From Oscarella lobularis (Eukaryota > Porifera > Homoscleromorpha > Homosclerophorida > Oscarellidae), in contig NC_089187.1 in assembly GCF_947507565.1 (NCBI RefSeq), positions 2,294,001 to 2,358,000 on the forward strand: a DNA stretch of 64,000 bases, written 5' to 3'. Shown piece by piece: positions 1 to 14,469 of the stretch. A program made the position numbers and the translations under genes. Each line of letters opens with the position of its first letter. Position 1 is the stretch's first letter. Under the pieces are notes generated by a model. It worked only from the letters and a program-made list of their open reading frames with translations. It was not told where the DNA came from and searched no databases.

Positions 1-3263
<3,263 letters not shown>

Positions 3264-4063
3264 GGGGTCGTGGGCGCTGGCGCGGCCGGGTAGGGCTGCG
3301 CGGCGCGGTTTTCGATTTGGGTTCCTAATGAGGGGGCCCCTCCCTCGGTCCCGGATTCTCGTGATTCGTTTATTGTTATCTTCCCGCCAAAAGTCGTTAA
3401 CACTAAGGGAATATTCGCGTCAATTGCGTTTTTGGTCAATTCAAAGAAACAGACCGCGACGACCGTCCGGAGTCGTCGGACACGTTTCTTTTGAAAGCGA
3501 GACGAAATTTCAACGAAAAATCAAACCCCTCCCTCTGCGACATTAAAAACAATTCCCGTAAAGACTCAATAGCCCATTGGGAAACGATTGGCCTTCTCTT
3601 TCATTGTTTGTTTACTCGCCCCTAGGCTTCTTCATGGGGATCCTATGGGAGGGGAGGCGGGTGACGATGCAATAATAATTATCTATGCTGCCGCGCTTTT
3701 GCATGCTGTCAATTCCGTATTGAATTTATTCATTGCCGTCTGGAAGTAGTCGCCACGTCGCCTAGCCCGTGCGCGACCCGCCGCAGCTCCTCAGAGACGG
3801 ACGCCATAGTCGACCATCTGGTGCAGTACGTCCCAGGGTAGTGCTTCGCTCTGTGCATGCATAAATAGAGCGAAAAGCGGAAGCGTTGGCCATTCGGACT
3901 ACCAACCAAAGGCGAGTACGTCTACGCTGCATCGTCCGCATTCCACTCCCCGTCATCTATCCGGATAGAAGCGCTGTTCGTGCAACCGAAGCCCCTTTCC
4001 TCGTCGAATCAACTCGCCGCTAAACTTGTTTCAACGCCAACTTCGACGAAGAATTCGCCACTG
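3264..4063. promoter_or_regulatory. Divergent intergenic region, ZAK-like / receptor-ectodomain gene
   Basis: About 800 bp between two divergent starts, so both promoters should lie here. Short ORFs exist on both strands but none shows a domain or a convincing splice pattern. I see no clear TATA box or other recognisable site. Confidence 0.5.
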
Positions 4064-5056
4064 ATGCCGTTACACGTGCATTCCGCTTTGACTTCGTACG
4101 CAATCATCATCAGCGTTATCACGACCATCCTGACATCGTCAACAGAAGGTAGGAAGACGATTCGCTGTAGATCGAGCGAGCATGCAGTGGCGCGGTCCCT
4201 TTGACTGCGCGACGGTGGGCTCTTGAGGAGCACGCCAAAGTAGCGTTTAAGATCTAAATAGTGTACAAAGTCTCGCGGGCAGAAAGGCTAGAAGACATTT
4301 GATTACTTCTAAGTGGGCGAATAATGAATCCTAACCCGGAGGCACGATCAGGTCATTTCGTATTTCATTTCCTTTCCTTCGATCTTAGGTCTTCAGTGTG
4401 CCTGCGAGCCGTTCTGCAATGACGGGGTCGAGTCGTCGTGCAACGTCACAGACGACGGCTGGTGTTTCGCCGCACTTACCCACAATCCCCGACACGAGCA
4501 AGGAATCGTCACGCGTCGATGTCTTTCCGCGGAGAAGTCGGTCGCTTGCAGCAATTTGACTCGGCTCGAAATTCCGACTGACGACGACGAGGACGAACGT
4601 CCCGTCATCGTCTGTTGCCGTACGGACATGTGTAACAACTTAGAGTTGAGCTTTCCCGGTGGTGGAAGTGGTATGGATGTAAATGCAACTGTCGCTAGCG
4701 GCGAGAACGAGGCCACAGAACCGTCACCAGGTTAGTGACATCATTTCTATTTTGCATATGATGTAATGACTTCATCGGATGCCTACGCAGAAAATGAAAC
4801 GAATTCGCAGTCGTTTCTTGCGAAACTGCTACTGCAAATTCACAAAAAGCACGGGGAGGAATCGACAGCGACGACGGCTCAAGCTGTCGCTTCCCATCGC
4901 CCCCACGATCATCCGGCAAAGATTCTCACACCTTCTCCCCCGTCGTCTTTCCCTGCCGCAGCCGCTCCCGGAGAATTCACGAGAAAAATAAAGGCAAAGT
5001 TCCGGAAAAACAGACGTCATCATCATCATCGTCATGACCACCACAATAACAAATAG
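4064..5056 (+). CDS. Secreted TGF-beta/BMP type I receptor-like ectodomain protein without membrane anchor or kinase
   Basis: Three exons: 4064-4148, 4389-4730 and 4791-5056, all with GT-AG borders and matching phase, giving about 230 residues. Exon 1 is a hydrophobic signal peptide (SYAIIISVITTILTS). Exon 2 is a three-finger activin-receptor-type fold: CACEPFC, GWCFAAL, a central CLSAEKSVAC, and the diagnostic final CCRTDMCNN, as in BMPR1/TGFBR1 ectodomains. In true receptors a transmembrane helix and GS-kinase follow. Here exon 3 has no hydrophobic helix and ends in a basic, histidine-rich tail (RKIKAKFRKNRR, then HHHHRHDHH) before the stop. It is probably secreted; a ligand-binding or decoy role and heparin binding by the tail are inference. 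It may instead be a truncated receptor, but no kinase exons follow before the caspase at 5307. Confidence 0.75.
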
Positions 5057-5306
5057 TACACAGTATGGACTACTACCGTCTGAAGAAATGTTTGAAACGT
5101 ATATTACTAATTGTCGGTCATATTCGACGTGACGACAGGAAGCATGAACGCGTGAAACCCGTCCGATTTTTGTCAGATGAAAGATAAATACAGTTGACTT
5201 TGCACCGTGCACTTTCGCTTTCTGATCGCTTACAGCGTGACGTTTCGAAAGAGGGAAATACATAAATACGTGACTCGGACGCGTACGAGTAGATCTCGGA
5301 GCAGAA

Positions 5307-6596
5307 ATGACAGAGAAAGCGGGCAGAGGTAAATGGATCGCAAAAGGAGGCGTTAGACGGAGTGCAACGGCACAGGGGCCGTTTCTTCAAGTAGCGGCCA
5401 CTCCTCCCGGCCTTCGAGTCTCGGTTGAAGACAAGCACGTTGACGCTCTCAAGGCTTGCATTCACAAAAGGGAAACATCACAAAAGATCGGTTCCAAGCT
5501 CATGGGGTTCACTGAATCGCAATTGGACGACATACTGCCCACACAAGCAACAGAAAGCGAAACGTTCGCACAGATGGTGAAAGTCTGGAAGAGAAGGCAG
5601 CCAGGAGCGACTGTCCAACAACTCGTAACGGCGATGGAAAGCGCGCCAAATATTTCACATGGACGAGCGGAGAAGGCACTAAGAGACGCGGGTCTGTGGC
5701 CGACCGAACAAGGACACTGCCAAAAAGCGAGAAGCGCGTGTGGAGGAAGAGAAGAGTTCGTAAAGCAAAGGAGCCAGAGAGAAGAGTACGTGAGGCAACG
5801 GAGTCTGAGCCCTCCAGCTGCAGTGGCACCGTCTCCACTGCAGAGGAGCGCTTCCAGTCCACCGCCTAAAGCAGCTCAAGCAGCCCAAGGCCATAGCCTC
5901 AGTTTGCACTACCCTTTGCCATCGGATAAGCGCGGAAAAGTACTAATTTTAAATATTAAAAAATCCGAAATGTCGTCCGTCGAATTGAAAGGATATGACG
6001 ACGACGTGGAAAAGTTGTCCAAATTGTTTGAAGAATTGAAATTTCGATGTACGAAACGTTCTGGCTTAGTAGCGCAAAAAATATTGAACGAAATGGAAAG
6101 TTATTGCCGAGAAAGACACGAATGCGCCGTTGTTTTCGTGCTAGGTCACGGAGAAAACGGAAGAATCTTCGGAAGCGACGGACATCCGGTAAAAATTGAG
6201 AAATTATTGACATTCTATGAGAACGCCGAAACTCTGCGCAACAAGCCAAAACTCCTATTTATTCAAGCGTGCGCTGGCAATCAAGAAGAAGATCGCGGCG
6301 TTGTAGCCCAATCTGCCGGTGGACACGTGACAACGAGAGAGCCAATTACCGCTGACATCTGCTTGGCGCAATCAAGCTGCCCTAACTATCGGTCATACGC
6401 TTACGATGACCACTCAGTGTACGTGAAATACATCGTAGAAGTCGTCCGGAAGCATCACAAGGAGGAAGATTTCGTCAGTATGATGACAATTGTTCACGAT
6501 CGCGTTGCAGCGCACCCGATCAACAACGGACATAAAATTGTGGCGCAGATGCCGCGAATCACGTCGACGTTGAGAAAAAAGATATTTTTTAAGTAG
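5307..6596 (+). CDS. Death-domain caspase, single exon
   Basis: 429 residues, intronless. Residues about 35-130 form a death domain (GFTESQLDDIL, MVKVWKRRQPGATVQQLVTAM). A basic Ser/Pro-rich linker follows (about 135-205). Residues about 210-429 are a C14 caspase domain with large- and small-subunit regions. The catalytic dyad is present: His281 in LGHGENG and Cys322 in FIQACAGN (QACAG instead of the usual QACRG). The small-subunit end, RITSTLRKKIFF, matches the caspase C-terminus. The two arginines that clamp the P1 aspartate in known caspases appear to be lost: Leu227/Lys228 stand where the first Arg is expected (ELKGYDDD) and Ala365 where the SWR Arg is expected (RSYAYDD). It would be a cysteine protease in apoptosis or immune signalling by family; altered P1 preference is inference. 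Start chosen at the first ATG. Confidence 0.88.
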   Translation: MTEKAGRGKWIAKGGVRRSATAQGPFLQVAATPPGLRVSVEDKHVDALKACIHKRETSQKIGSKLMGFTESQLDDILPTQATESETFAQMVKVWKRRQPGATVQQLVTAMESAPNISHGRAEKALRDAGLWPTEQGHCQKARSACGGREEFVKQRSQREEYVRQRSLSPPAAVAPSPLQRSASSPPPKAAQAAQGHSLSLHYPLPSDKRGKVLILNIKKSEMSSVELKGYDDDVEKLSKLFEELKFRCTKRSGLVAQKILNEMESYCRERHECAVVFVLGHGENGRIFGSDGHPVKIEKLLTFYENAETLRNKPKLLFIQACAGNQEEDRGVVAQSAGGHVTTREPITADICLAQSSCPNYRSYAYDDHSVYVKYIVEVVRKHHKEEDFVSMMTIVHDRVAAHPINNGHKIVAQMPRITSTLRKKIFFK

Positions 6597-6888
6597 GAGA
6601 CCCCTCCCCCTTGCCACCGGACTATTTCCGGGATTGTAGAAAATAGACTTTTAATCTCTCACCTCATGTTATGGTTATTTGAGCATATCCAACGAGATTC
6701 TTTTCGTCTTTTCCATCGAAAGGGGCCCCGGTCGAAGTTCCCGCCTATAGAACGCGTCACGTGAGTTTCGAAGAAGAAACAAACGTACCAATTCGAACGT
6801 CACGCGCCCGCTCGCCTTTCCAACGGCAATTTCAATCGCGCTCCTAACTGATAAATACGGGAACCCGCATGAGCATAACGAAAAAACG
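6597..6888. other. Convergent intergenic spacer
   Basis: About 290 bp between the stops of the caspase (plus) and the OSR1/SPAK-like kinase (minus). Nothing recognisable was seen beyond the expected 3' UTRs. Confidence 0.5.
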
Positions 6889-8211
6889 CTATTTATCTAA
6901 GTAACCTGATTCGAAATTCACTTTGTGAATGAGACCAGCGGCGACTAATTCCTGTGCAACCCCGCTAGCCGTATCTACAGGGAAAAAGACTCCCAATAAC
7001 CAAGAACAAAAAAACCGAAACGCGACTACCTTTTCCATATACAAACGGAAATTTAATATCTTTTAATTTACCCTCGGCATTTCTAAGAAGAGAAAAAGAA
7101 TCGCGCCCTATCTCGAACCACACCTACCTATAGGCGATTTAATTAGAAAATTACTCACAGGGTTCATGAGTAATTTTACTAAAAATAATTCCACAGAAAA
7201 TTATTCACAGGGTCCATGAGTAATTCTAGAAATAATTCCACAGAAAATTAATCAAATACCTTATTTTTAACGCGAATTGCTTGGATCCCTCTTTGCCTTT
7301 GTCCTTGTCTTTCAACGCTTTTTCTTTCTCCTCGAGCGCGGCCCTTTCCTGTTGCAATTCAACGCGCTGTTTGCTGAGCTCTTCCTCCTGTTTCTGAAGC
7401 TTTCGCTTCTTCTCCTCCAATTCCTCAAGCTCCGCCGTTTCCTCCGCCGATTTCGAATCGAGACTAAGTTCCTTTAGGTCCGGAACGTGAAGCACGATCG
7501 GCTGTTGCTTGGAAACGACGCGAACCGACTAAAAAGAAAGTCGACGGTTAAAATTTCGTTTTTTTCTTCTTCTTCTCTTTTTTGACATTTGATTTTTTGG
7601 GCTCCTCCTCTTCTCCGCACTCGTCGTCGGACCACTCCCAGCCGCCGTCTTCCGTTCGGTGCAATTTGCCGCTACTTCCGGGCACTCGTTTCACCTTTAA
7701 TTCATTAAAAAAAGAAGAGTCCACGTCACGCGCGCGTTTCCTTTCTCGCTTTTTTACTTTTTGCTGGACTCTCAGAGTGCCGGACATGCGAGAGAATAAA
7801 CGATTCATTAAAAATTCTTTTCCCTAGTGCAACGTTACGTGGCGAATTGACTATTTCTTCTACTCTCCGTACTTTCGCCTTTTTCTTAATGAAATCGTGT
7901 TTGAGCAATTCCGTCGCGGTTGGTCTTGGAAAAATAATATTTTGAAATTATAAACGTTTGGAGGTAAGGCAAAATTCAATTATAAGGATTTGGAGGTTGG
8001 GCAAAATCAATTATTTATACATTTTGGGCTCATTTTTTTCTAAAGTTGAAAAAATTCTATTTATTTTTCACCTGTCTTGGGGACGCTTTTGCAGACACGC
8101 TTCGATGAATTTTCGAAGGGATTTCGAATACTTTTTATAGTCGTCGTGAAAGAGATCGCCGCATAGCTCCAAAGTGGGCGGATCGTTCTCAAGAGTCAGC
8201 ATAAGAGCCTA

Positions 8212-8254
<43 letters not shown>

Positions 8255-9186
8255 GTATGCTTTTCTTTTTAGAGGCTCACTTTCATTGGAGGAAATTTCG
8301 CGTAGGGAGCCCATCCCGTGGCGAGTTCTAGAGTCAAGATGCCGATGCTCCAAATGTCGGCCTTGTTGTCGTAGCCAATTTCTTGATCCATGACCTCCGG
8401 CGCCATCCAACATGGCGTCCCAACGAAAGTCTTTCGCTGCCTTTTTCTGGCATTGCCACCCTCGAAGAACCAAGAACTCACACCAAAATCTAGATAAATA
8501 AATAAATAAATAAATAATTTTAATTAATTAATTAATTAATTAACCTGCGACGCGAACTCGGCCGTCTTTTGACATCAATATGTTTCCCGCTTTTATGTCG
8601 CGATGAATTTGATGATTTCGATGGAGATAATCGATTCCTTTCAGAGTCTCCTCCAACGTCGTCGCTATGACGCCCTCCTCCAAGCAGCCTCCCTTCGCCT
8701 TGACGCGATCTCGTATGTCTTTGACGATGTCCAATAGGGAACCTTTGCGTGGGCGTGGTCATCTTTTTATTACGTACGCGATTCTTTTCTGTTTTTACCT
8801 CCGTCCATGAGTTCCATGATGATCCAGAGCTCTTCGTTGACTAGGAAGGCCGTGTAGAATGAGGCGACGTTCTCGTGACGGCACTGGCTCATTAGTTGGA
8901 TCTCTTTCTAAACGAAGATCGCGTGGCTTTCCGAAATTCGTCGTCTTTTGACGTTCTGACCGATATTTCTTCGATGCTTACGCCAACTTTGTCTAGATCG
9001 ATTCGCTTGATGGCGCATTTCTCCTTGCGCGGCTTGCAAACGGCTGATTGGACTACCGAAGTAGCGCCGAATCCTAATGAGGGCCCCCGATTTAATTTAC
9101 TCGTCCTGATGCTTCGAACCGATACCTATGACTTCGGTTAGGTCGTAGTCGCTTCTCGAGCACGGCCATTGGGACGAAGAAGCCAT
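6889..9186 (-). CDS. OXSR1: OSR1/SPAK (Fray) Ste20 kinase of the WNK pathway
   Basis: Germinal-centre VI Ste20 kinase, the WNK effector that phosphorylates cation-chloride cotransporters. The first exon starts [21 protein letters not shown] at 9186. It continues [14 protein letters not shown] with the ATP-site lysine in [12 protein letters not shown], then [37 protein letters not shown] and the T-loop [14 protein letters not shown]. The PF1 extension follows near 7690 ([18 protein letters not shown]). The C-terminal CCT docking domain is split over exons near 7050 ([18 protein letters not shown]) and 6970-6889 ([16 protein letters not shown]...YLDK, stop). Between PF1 and CCT lies a Glu/Lys/Gln-rich coiled coil (about 7270-7450) that I do not recall from vertebrate homologues. 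OSR1 and SPAK are vertebrate paralogues, so the symbol is family-level. Confidence 0.93.
7147..7245. repeat. Tandem about 50-bp intronic repeat with internal hairpin
   Basis: Two imperfect copies (starting near 7147 and 7197, with a partial third start) in an intron of the OSR1/SPAK-like gene. Each contains TTACTCA or TTATTCA, a CAGGGT centre and TGAGTAA, so the first can fold as a 7-bp hairpin. Confidence 0.7.
8212..8246. repeat. (AAT)n microsatellite
   Basis: About ten AAT units followed by AAAT variants, within an intron of the OSR1/SPAK-like gene. Confidence 0.9.
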
Positions 9187-9292
9187 CAGAGAACGAAGTT
9201 TCAACGCACTGCGTATATCTGCGTAGACGCGGTAACGCAACGTTTACGCACGATAATAGAAACGCAAATATTTATCTGAAGTCGGAAAAAAC

Positions 9293-12169
9293 CTAGACTT
9301 TCTTCTTCTTCTGCTTTCTCAGCACTTTTCGTCTGAGTTTCTCTTTGTACGACAATATGTCTCCTTTCCACGGATTCACGCCCTGCTTTTCACACACCCA
9401 AATTTCCTGAGCAACCTAAAAAATAAATAAATTAATTAATTAATTAGCTAGATTTTTTGGCACGTGTACCTGACTAATTAGTCTGAAATCGTGACTGACT
9501 AGAACGACCCCGCCTTCAAACTGATTAATAGCGGCCGCAAGACTATCAATAGTCTCAATATCAAGATGATTCGTGGGTTCATCCAATAGGAGGATATGAG
9601 GAGTATTCCAAGCTAGCCAGGCAAACACGACACGCGATCTCTGCCCATCTGAGAGATTCTTCATAGGACACATCTGGAGAAAAAAACGTACGGGAATACT
9701 TAGTATAAGAAAAGGTCCAAATAATCAATAACTAAATATCTTTACCTGTTGTTTTCCTGTTAGTCCAAAGCGACCGACTGCTTTTCTCATTTGCTCTATT
9801 TCCGACACTGCCGGAAAGCATTTCATCAGATGATCGACGGCCGACAGATCAAGATCAAGCGTATCGTGCAAATGCTTTAAAATACAACGTATAAAAAATT
9901 AATAGAACTACTTCACTTTTAATTAATATCCACACCTGATGGAACCTCTTTATTCTCAAATGACCGTTTCGTCTAACAATCCCCTCCGTCGGAATCAACT
10001 AAACACCGCTCTGATTCTGAATATCACGCTAAAGATCCTAGACCTTACTTCTCCGTCTATCAGCTTCAGTAAAGTCGATTTTCCCGCCCCATTCGCTCCA
10101 ACTAGAGCAACTCTCGAATCCAAATCCAAACCGAAATCAAGCTTATTATAAATCAACGGCTAAAAGTACGAAAAATCTCACAAACACCAGACCCCTAATC
10201 CAGTAGCAAATCCCACCTTATCAGCCCCATAACGAAAAGACACGTCTTGCACCATTATGACAGGTGGAGGAATAGGACCGCAGTCCGGAAAGGAAAACTC
10301 CAACGTCTTATTAGACAACAAAACGTCTTAATCTAACACGCATGTATTTATTTTATATTTTATACCTTGTCATCAATAACTTTCTCCGCTAAACCCCCGT
10401 CTACCATCTTCGCAAGCACTTTCTCTTTAGACTGCGCTTGTCTAGCCAACTTGGCGTGACCGTGACCAAATCGCGCTATGTAATCCTAAGGAAAATAGTC
10501 TTAGGATGGATGGGGGGTCTTTGTCTGTGTATTTATTAAGTCTTGTACATAGGAACGGACACTCTACGATTGGAAGTCTCTATTAATGATCTTGCCTTCA
10601 TGTGCGCTATCTGGTCTTGCTCCCATTTGTATCTCTTCATCTGATGCTCCTCTAGTTCTATACGCGTTTTCACAAAGGCGTCATAATTACCCTGAAAAGA
10701 AAAAAAAAACCGTAGAATTCTTTTTCATTATTATTATATGTTTGAGTTCACCGAGTAAGATTTCAATTTTTTCTGATGAAAATGCAAGACGTTCGTGCAG
10801 ACGTTATTGAGAAAATCCTGTGAATGAGACACAAGAAGCAAGATCCTCCTGTACCTATATCCAAACACAAATCAATTACGCGCGCCAATTTCTATAGTCT
10901 CCTCTCACTTTTTCAAAGCGTCTTCCAGCCACACGCACGCCTCCAAATCCAAATGATTCGTCGGCTCGTCCAACAGCAACAAACTCGGCCCGACGAACAG
11001 ACACTTCGCAAGCGCAATCCTCATTCTCCATCCACCCGAAAAATCCCGCGCTTTCATCTCCTGCATCTCTTTCGTAAACCCGAGCCCGTGCAAGATTTCT
11101 CCGGCTCGCATTTCGGCCGTCGACGACTCCAGTTCCTCGAGTCGTTCGTAGATTCCCATGAGACGTTCGCTCGCCGCTTCGGAGTCGTTGTGAGCCAGCT
11201 CGGACGCTTCCTCCTCCAAGCGATTGCGCTCCGCGTCGACTTCGAGAACGCATTGGATTGGAGTCTTGTCGCTTGCCTCTACTTCGCTTGTCAGGTGGAA
11301 TATGTCCACGTGACTGGGTATGGGAAGTTCGCGGGCGCCCAGCGCAGAGAGAAGAGATGATTTGCCTATATATAAAAAAAAGACGTCACTATGACTCTTT
11401 ATGTGCATATAAACGGATTCCTGTATTTTTTAGTGGACGGTGCTAAGGGTGTTATTTATCTACTCTATAACCTATACAGTAGAACCCCGATTATCCGAAC
11501 CCCTTGGGGCAGCGGGGGGTTCAGATAATCGAAACGTTCAGATAATCGAAATAGGAGATTTTTACACAAAACGGGTGAAATTTTAGGTTTTAAATAGCTT
11601 AGGTTTGAAAAAATAGAGCGACTGTGCGCTGAATGCCGTTGTGGCGGTTATTTAAGCTGGTAACACAAAGTTTTTTCTGTCGGCACGCCCAATTTCGGTC
11701 ATGTGACTTAGAAATTCGGGGTTCGGATAATCGGGGTTCTACTGTACCTAGTTCTTAGTATATCTATGCTAAAATGAGAGAGTCACAAGTTACGAACGTA
11801 CATTACATTGTATCTTCAAAAGGGTTATTGGTGTCTCTACTCTTACTTACCACATCCGTTTAGGCCCACGAGGCCATATCGACGCCCCCAGTTTAGTTCG
11901 AGTTTCGTGTCCGTTAGGAGATCGAGACCGTGAAACGTCAAACTAAAACTCTCGAAGTGAACGTCTCGTGACGACGGATGAGACGTGAGAACGCCTGTGC
12001 ACGTTCTCGTCGAGATTTTCATTGCGGCGAGCGAACTTGCCACCGAATCGCCGTTGCCGTCCTTTTTCGGTCCTTTTTCTGGCATCGTTTTGTCATTTCG
12101 CTTCGCGACGGCCGCCTTGCGGGCTTCTTTCTTCTTCGCAGCGCGTTGTTTCGCTGCGTCCGACGGCAT
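9293..12169 (-). CDS. ABCF2: ABCF2-type ATP-binding cassette protein
   Basis: Soluble twin-ABC ATPase of the ABCF/EF-3-like class, acting on ribosomes rather than as a transporter. Start chosen at [16 protein letters not shown], as in animal ABCF2. A basic N-terminus is followed by VTGVLASHP-like sequence ([18 protein letters not shown]) and the first Walker A, split by intron 1 ([10 protein letters not shown] / SSLLSALG). First signature and Walker [18 protein letters not shown] and [12 protein letters not shown]. The second cassette lies in about 10300-9440, with Walker A near 10090, signature [15 protein letters not shown] and [18 protein letters not shown]. The protein ends with [15 protein letters not shown] and a lysine-rich tail. 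Both ATP sites look intact. The second ATG (12169) was preferred over MLV at 12178 by homology. Intron 1 carries a MITE. Confidence 0.94.
11477..11744. mobile_element. Pogo/Tigger-like MITE with TA target-site duplication
   Basis: 268 bp in ABCF2 intron 1. The termini are inverted repeats of about 28 bp (CAGTAGAACCCCGATTATCC... at the left and its complement ending ...GGTTCTACTG at the right), flanked by TA on both sides (11475-11476 and 11745-11746). No transposase ORF is inside. TA duplication plus a CAGTAGAACC end is typical of the pogo branch of Tc1/mariner; the family call is from recall. Confidence 0.88.
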
Positions 12170-12755
12170 GACGAGCACGAGAGAGAGAGAGCACGCGCGT
12201 CATTATTAATTCATGTTAACCCGTCACGTGCGATGTGGCAGTCAAGCAAAGAGAATTTTTGACGTTTCAGAGTCACTCGGCTTGCACACAGGACCATCTT
12301 CACCTGCCCGCTACTCCGCTATTCTCGTTTTAGAGATTTCCTGCGTAAAAATCAACGTTGCGTAGTAACGCTCCATGGCGTCCCCACATCCCGGAAGCAA
12401 CTGGAACCCTATCCAAACAAATTGACAAAGAAAACAGCAAAAGCCAATCGACGACAATGCAATTAATAAAGGCGTGACAGCAGTCTCCGCAATATTTATA
12501 GACCCCCGCGAACGCGCGGCGTGCATCTTGCCTCTTTGAGAGAGACAAACTGACAGCTTGAAAGGAGTCGGTCGACGCGTGAGCGCATTCGGACCCCTTT
12601 TATGCTCGCCTGGGGTCAACGACGCCGACGACGCATTTAGCCCCGGTGCAAGTGCCACAGGCGGGGTGTCGACGCGAACGCTAGCGACGCGAATAAACGC
12701 CGCCGCGCGCACGTAACTCGGGACAGTCGGCGCGCACCCTTTCCCAAACGCACCT
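12170..12755. promoter_or_regulatory. Divergent intergenic region ABCF2 / ankyrin protein
   Basis: About 590 bp between divergent starts; GC-rich toward the ankyrin gene, with a CACGTGCG box near 12225. Minus-strand ORFs of 72-154 codons here show no domain and I regard them as chance. Confidence 0.5.
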
Positions 12756-13916
12756 ATGGTCTCCTTTTTCAGCATATCGCTGGCCTACCAGCAACCGGAC
12801 GACATGTACGCGACGCCGAGCATACGAAGCAAGGCGTCCGGCGCGAATACGGCGCTCACGCGCGCCGCCAGTCAGGGCGACCATCGTTTGGTCCAGCATC
12901 TGCTGGACAACGGGGCCGGAGTAAACGGATGTAATCCGCGCACCAAGAGCACGGTAAGATCGACAAAACAAACTATCGCTCACCGTTTCCCACGCCTTAT
13001 GGCATCGCTCTAACAACAACGATGGGAAATGATCTCACGATCTTTCTTTGCTTTTTCGATCGCAGGCTCTTCACTACGCGGCGTCGCGCGGTCATACGGC
13101 ATGTTGTCGGGTTCTCGTCGAGTGGGGCGCGAACGTGAACGCGTTCGACGCCGATATGAACATGCCGCTTCACCTCGCCGCGCAGTATGGAAAGTGAGAA
13201 GGGGGGGGAAAAACGCGTTTTTCCTCTTCTCTCTTCACGTGTTTTTACTTTTAGTATCGACGTCGTTCGATTGTTGCTCCGAAACGGAGCCGAACGCGAA
13301 CTAGCGACGTCGTACGGCGTGACGGCGCTCCAATTAGCCAAATCGAACGGACACAGCGAATGCGTCAAGCTCTTGGCTCCGCCGTCGCCGCAAGCCGTAC
13401 TCCCGCCCATACGACCGTCGGCGTCGGCGCCGACGACGCAGACGCGCGACTTCGCGCGATTTCAAGCCGACCTCCGGTACGCTCGCCACGACAGAGAAAC
13501 GAATTGGCGAATTCGATCAATTGAATTTCGCCAATTTTTTTGTTCAAAGGAAAATGCAGTCGTACCAGAAAGTGTCGCAATGGCTCGAAGAATTAGCGAA
13601 GCACGACATGCTCGATCCGCCGGCGACGACGACGACGATAGCGCCGCCGCCGCCGCCGCCGCCGCCCCGTCGCTGCTTGAGTCGGACGTCGAGATCGTCC
13701 TCGTCGAGAAGCGCTCGAGGCGGCGTCCCGTCGCTAGGGCAACGGCCGCGCACGGCTCAAGTGAACATGTCGACGCTCACGCTCGATTCGTCGATTTTGG
13801 GAGCGGACGTGCGAGCGCGACCGAGCGAGAGACTGTCGTTTCGACCGGCAATGAAACTGTCTCGAAGTGCGCCCGCGCCCGCCGCTCCGCCCGCGCCTCC
13901 CTTGCGCTGCACGTAG
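12756..13916 (+). CDS. Small ankyrin-repeat protein, function unknown
   Basis: Four exons: 12756-12953, 13066-13193, 13255-13476 and 13550-13916, with phases that agree. About three ankyrin repeats are visible: NTALTRAASQGDHRLVQHLL, then TALHYAASRGHTACCRVLVE with MNMPLHLAAQYGN, then IDVVRLLLRNGAER followed by GVTALQLAKSNGHSECVKLL. The second half is low complexity: Pro-rich, a Ser/Arg tract after an eight-proline run, ending APAAPPAPPLRCT. A short helix in exon 4 (SYQKVSQWLEELAKHDML) may be a binding motif. The start could instead be the later ATG at 12801 (MYATPSIRSK), giving a slightly shorter protein. I do not recognise a specific orthologue; an adaptor role is inference. Confidence 0.75.
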
Positions 13917-14099
13917 CGCGCAAGAGAGGGTCCGGTACTCGCGTTTTGTATATAGAGGAGTTCTTTTATGACTATCGGTTCATTTTTTTTCGGAGAGGGA
14001 CGGAGCTAACTCGACATAGTGTGCGTATACGGACAAGACAGACAGATGCATTCCACGCCAAGGGGGGCCTTACGTTTTTGAACCGACGTCATCATTGTC

Positions 14100-14429
14100 C
14101 TAATTTTCGGCGGGGTATCGGAAGCGAAAGAGAGCCTCGTTGATGCGACCGGAGGCGATCAGAGCAAGACGAGCCTCATCCTCGTTTTGAATCAACTCCA
14201 TGGGCTTCAACGAGAAAAAAATATCATTTTCGTAATGACGGGTTATTAATTAATTAGCTTACGCTCGAGTCGAGCAGCATTGTCAGACTATTCAAAATAT
14301 GCTGTCTAGATGCCGCCGGCGCGGGTCGTTTCGCCGCCGGATTGATATCCAGAAGCGCAGGCGGCTGAATCAAAAATCCATCAAAAATCAATAAATGTCA
14401 ATTTTAATTTATTTACTCGTTTCGTTCCC

Positions 14430-14469
<40 letters not shown>

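Noticed and set aside
3762-3956. Minus-strand ORF between the ZAK-like and receptor-ectodomain genes
   Set aside because: The ZAK-like protein is complete from MEIDIEDLEF; this ORF has no domain and lies in the promoter region.
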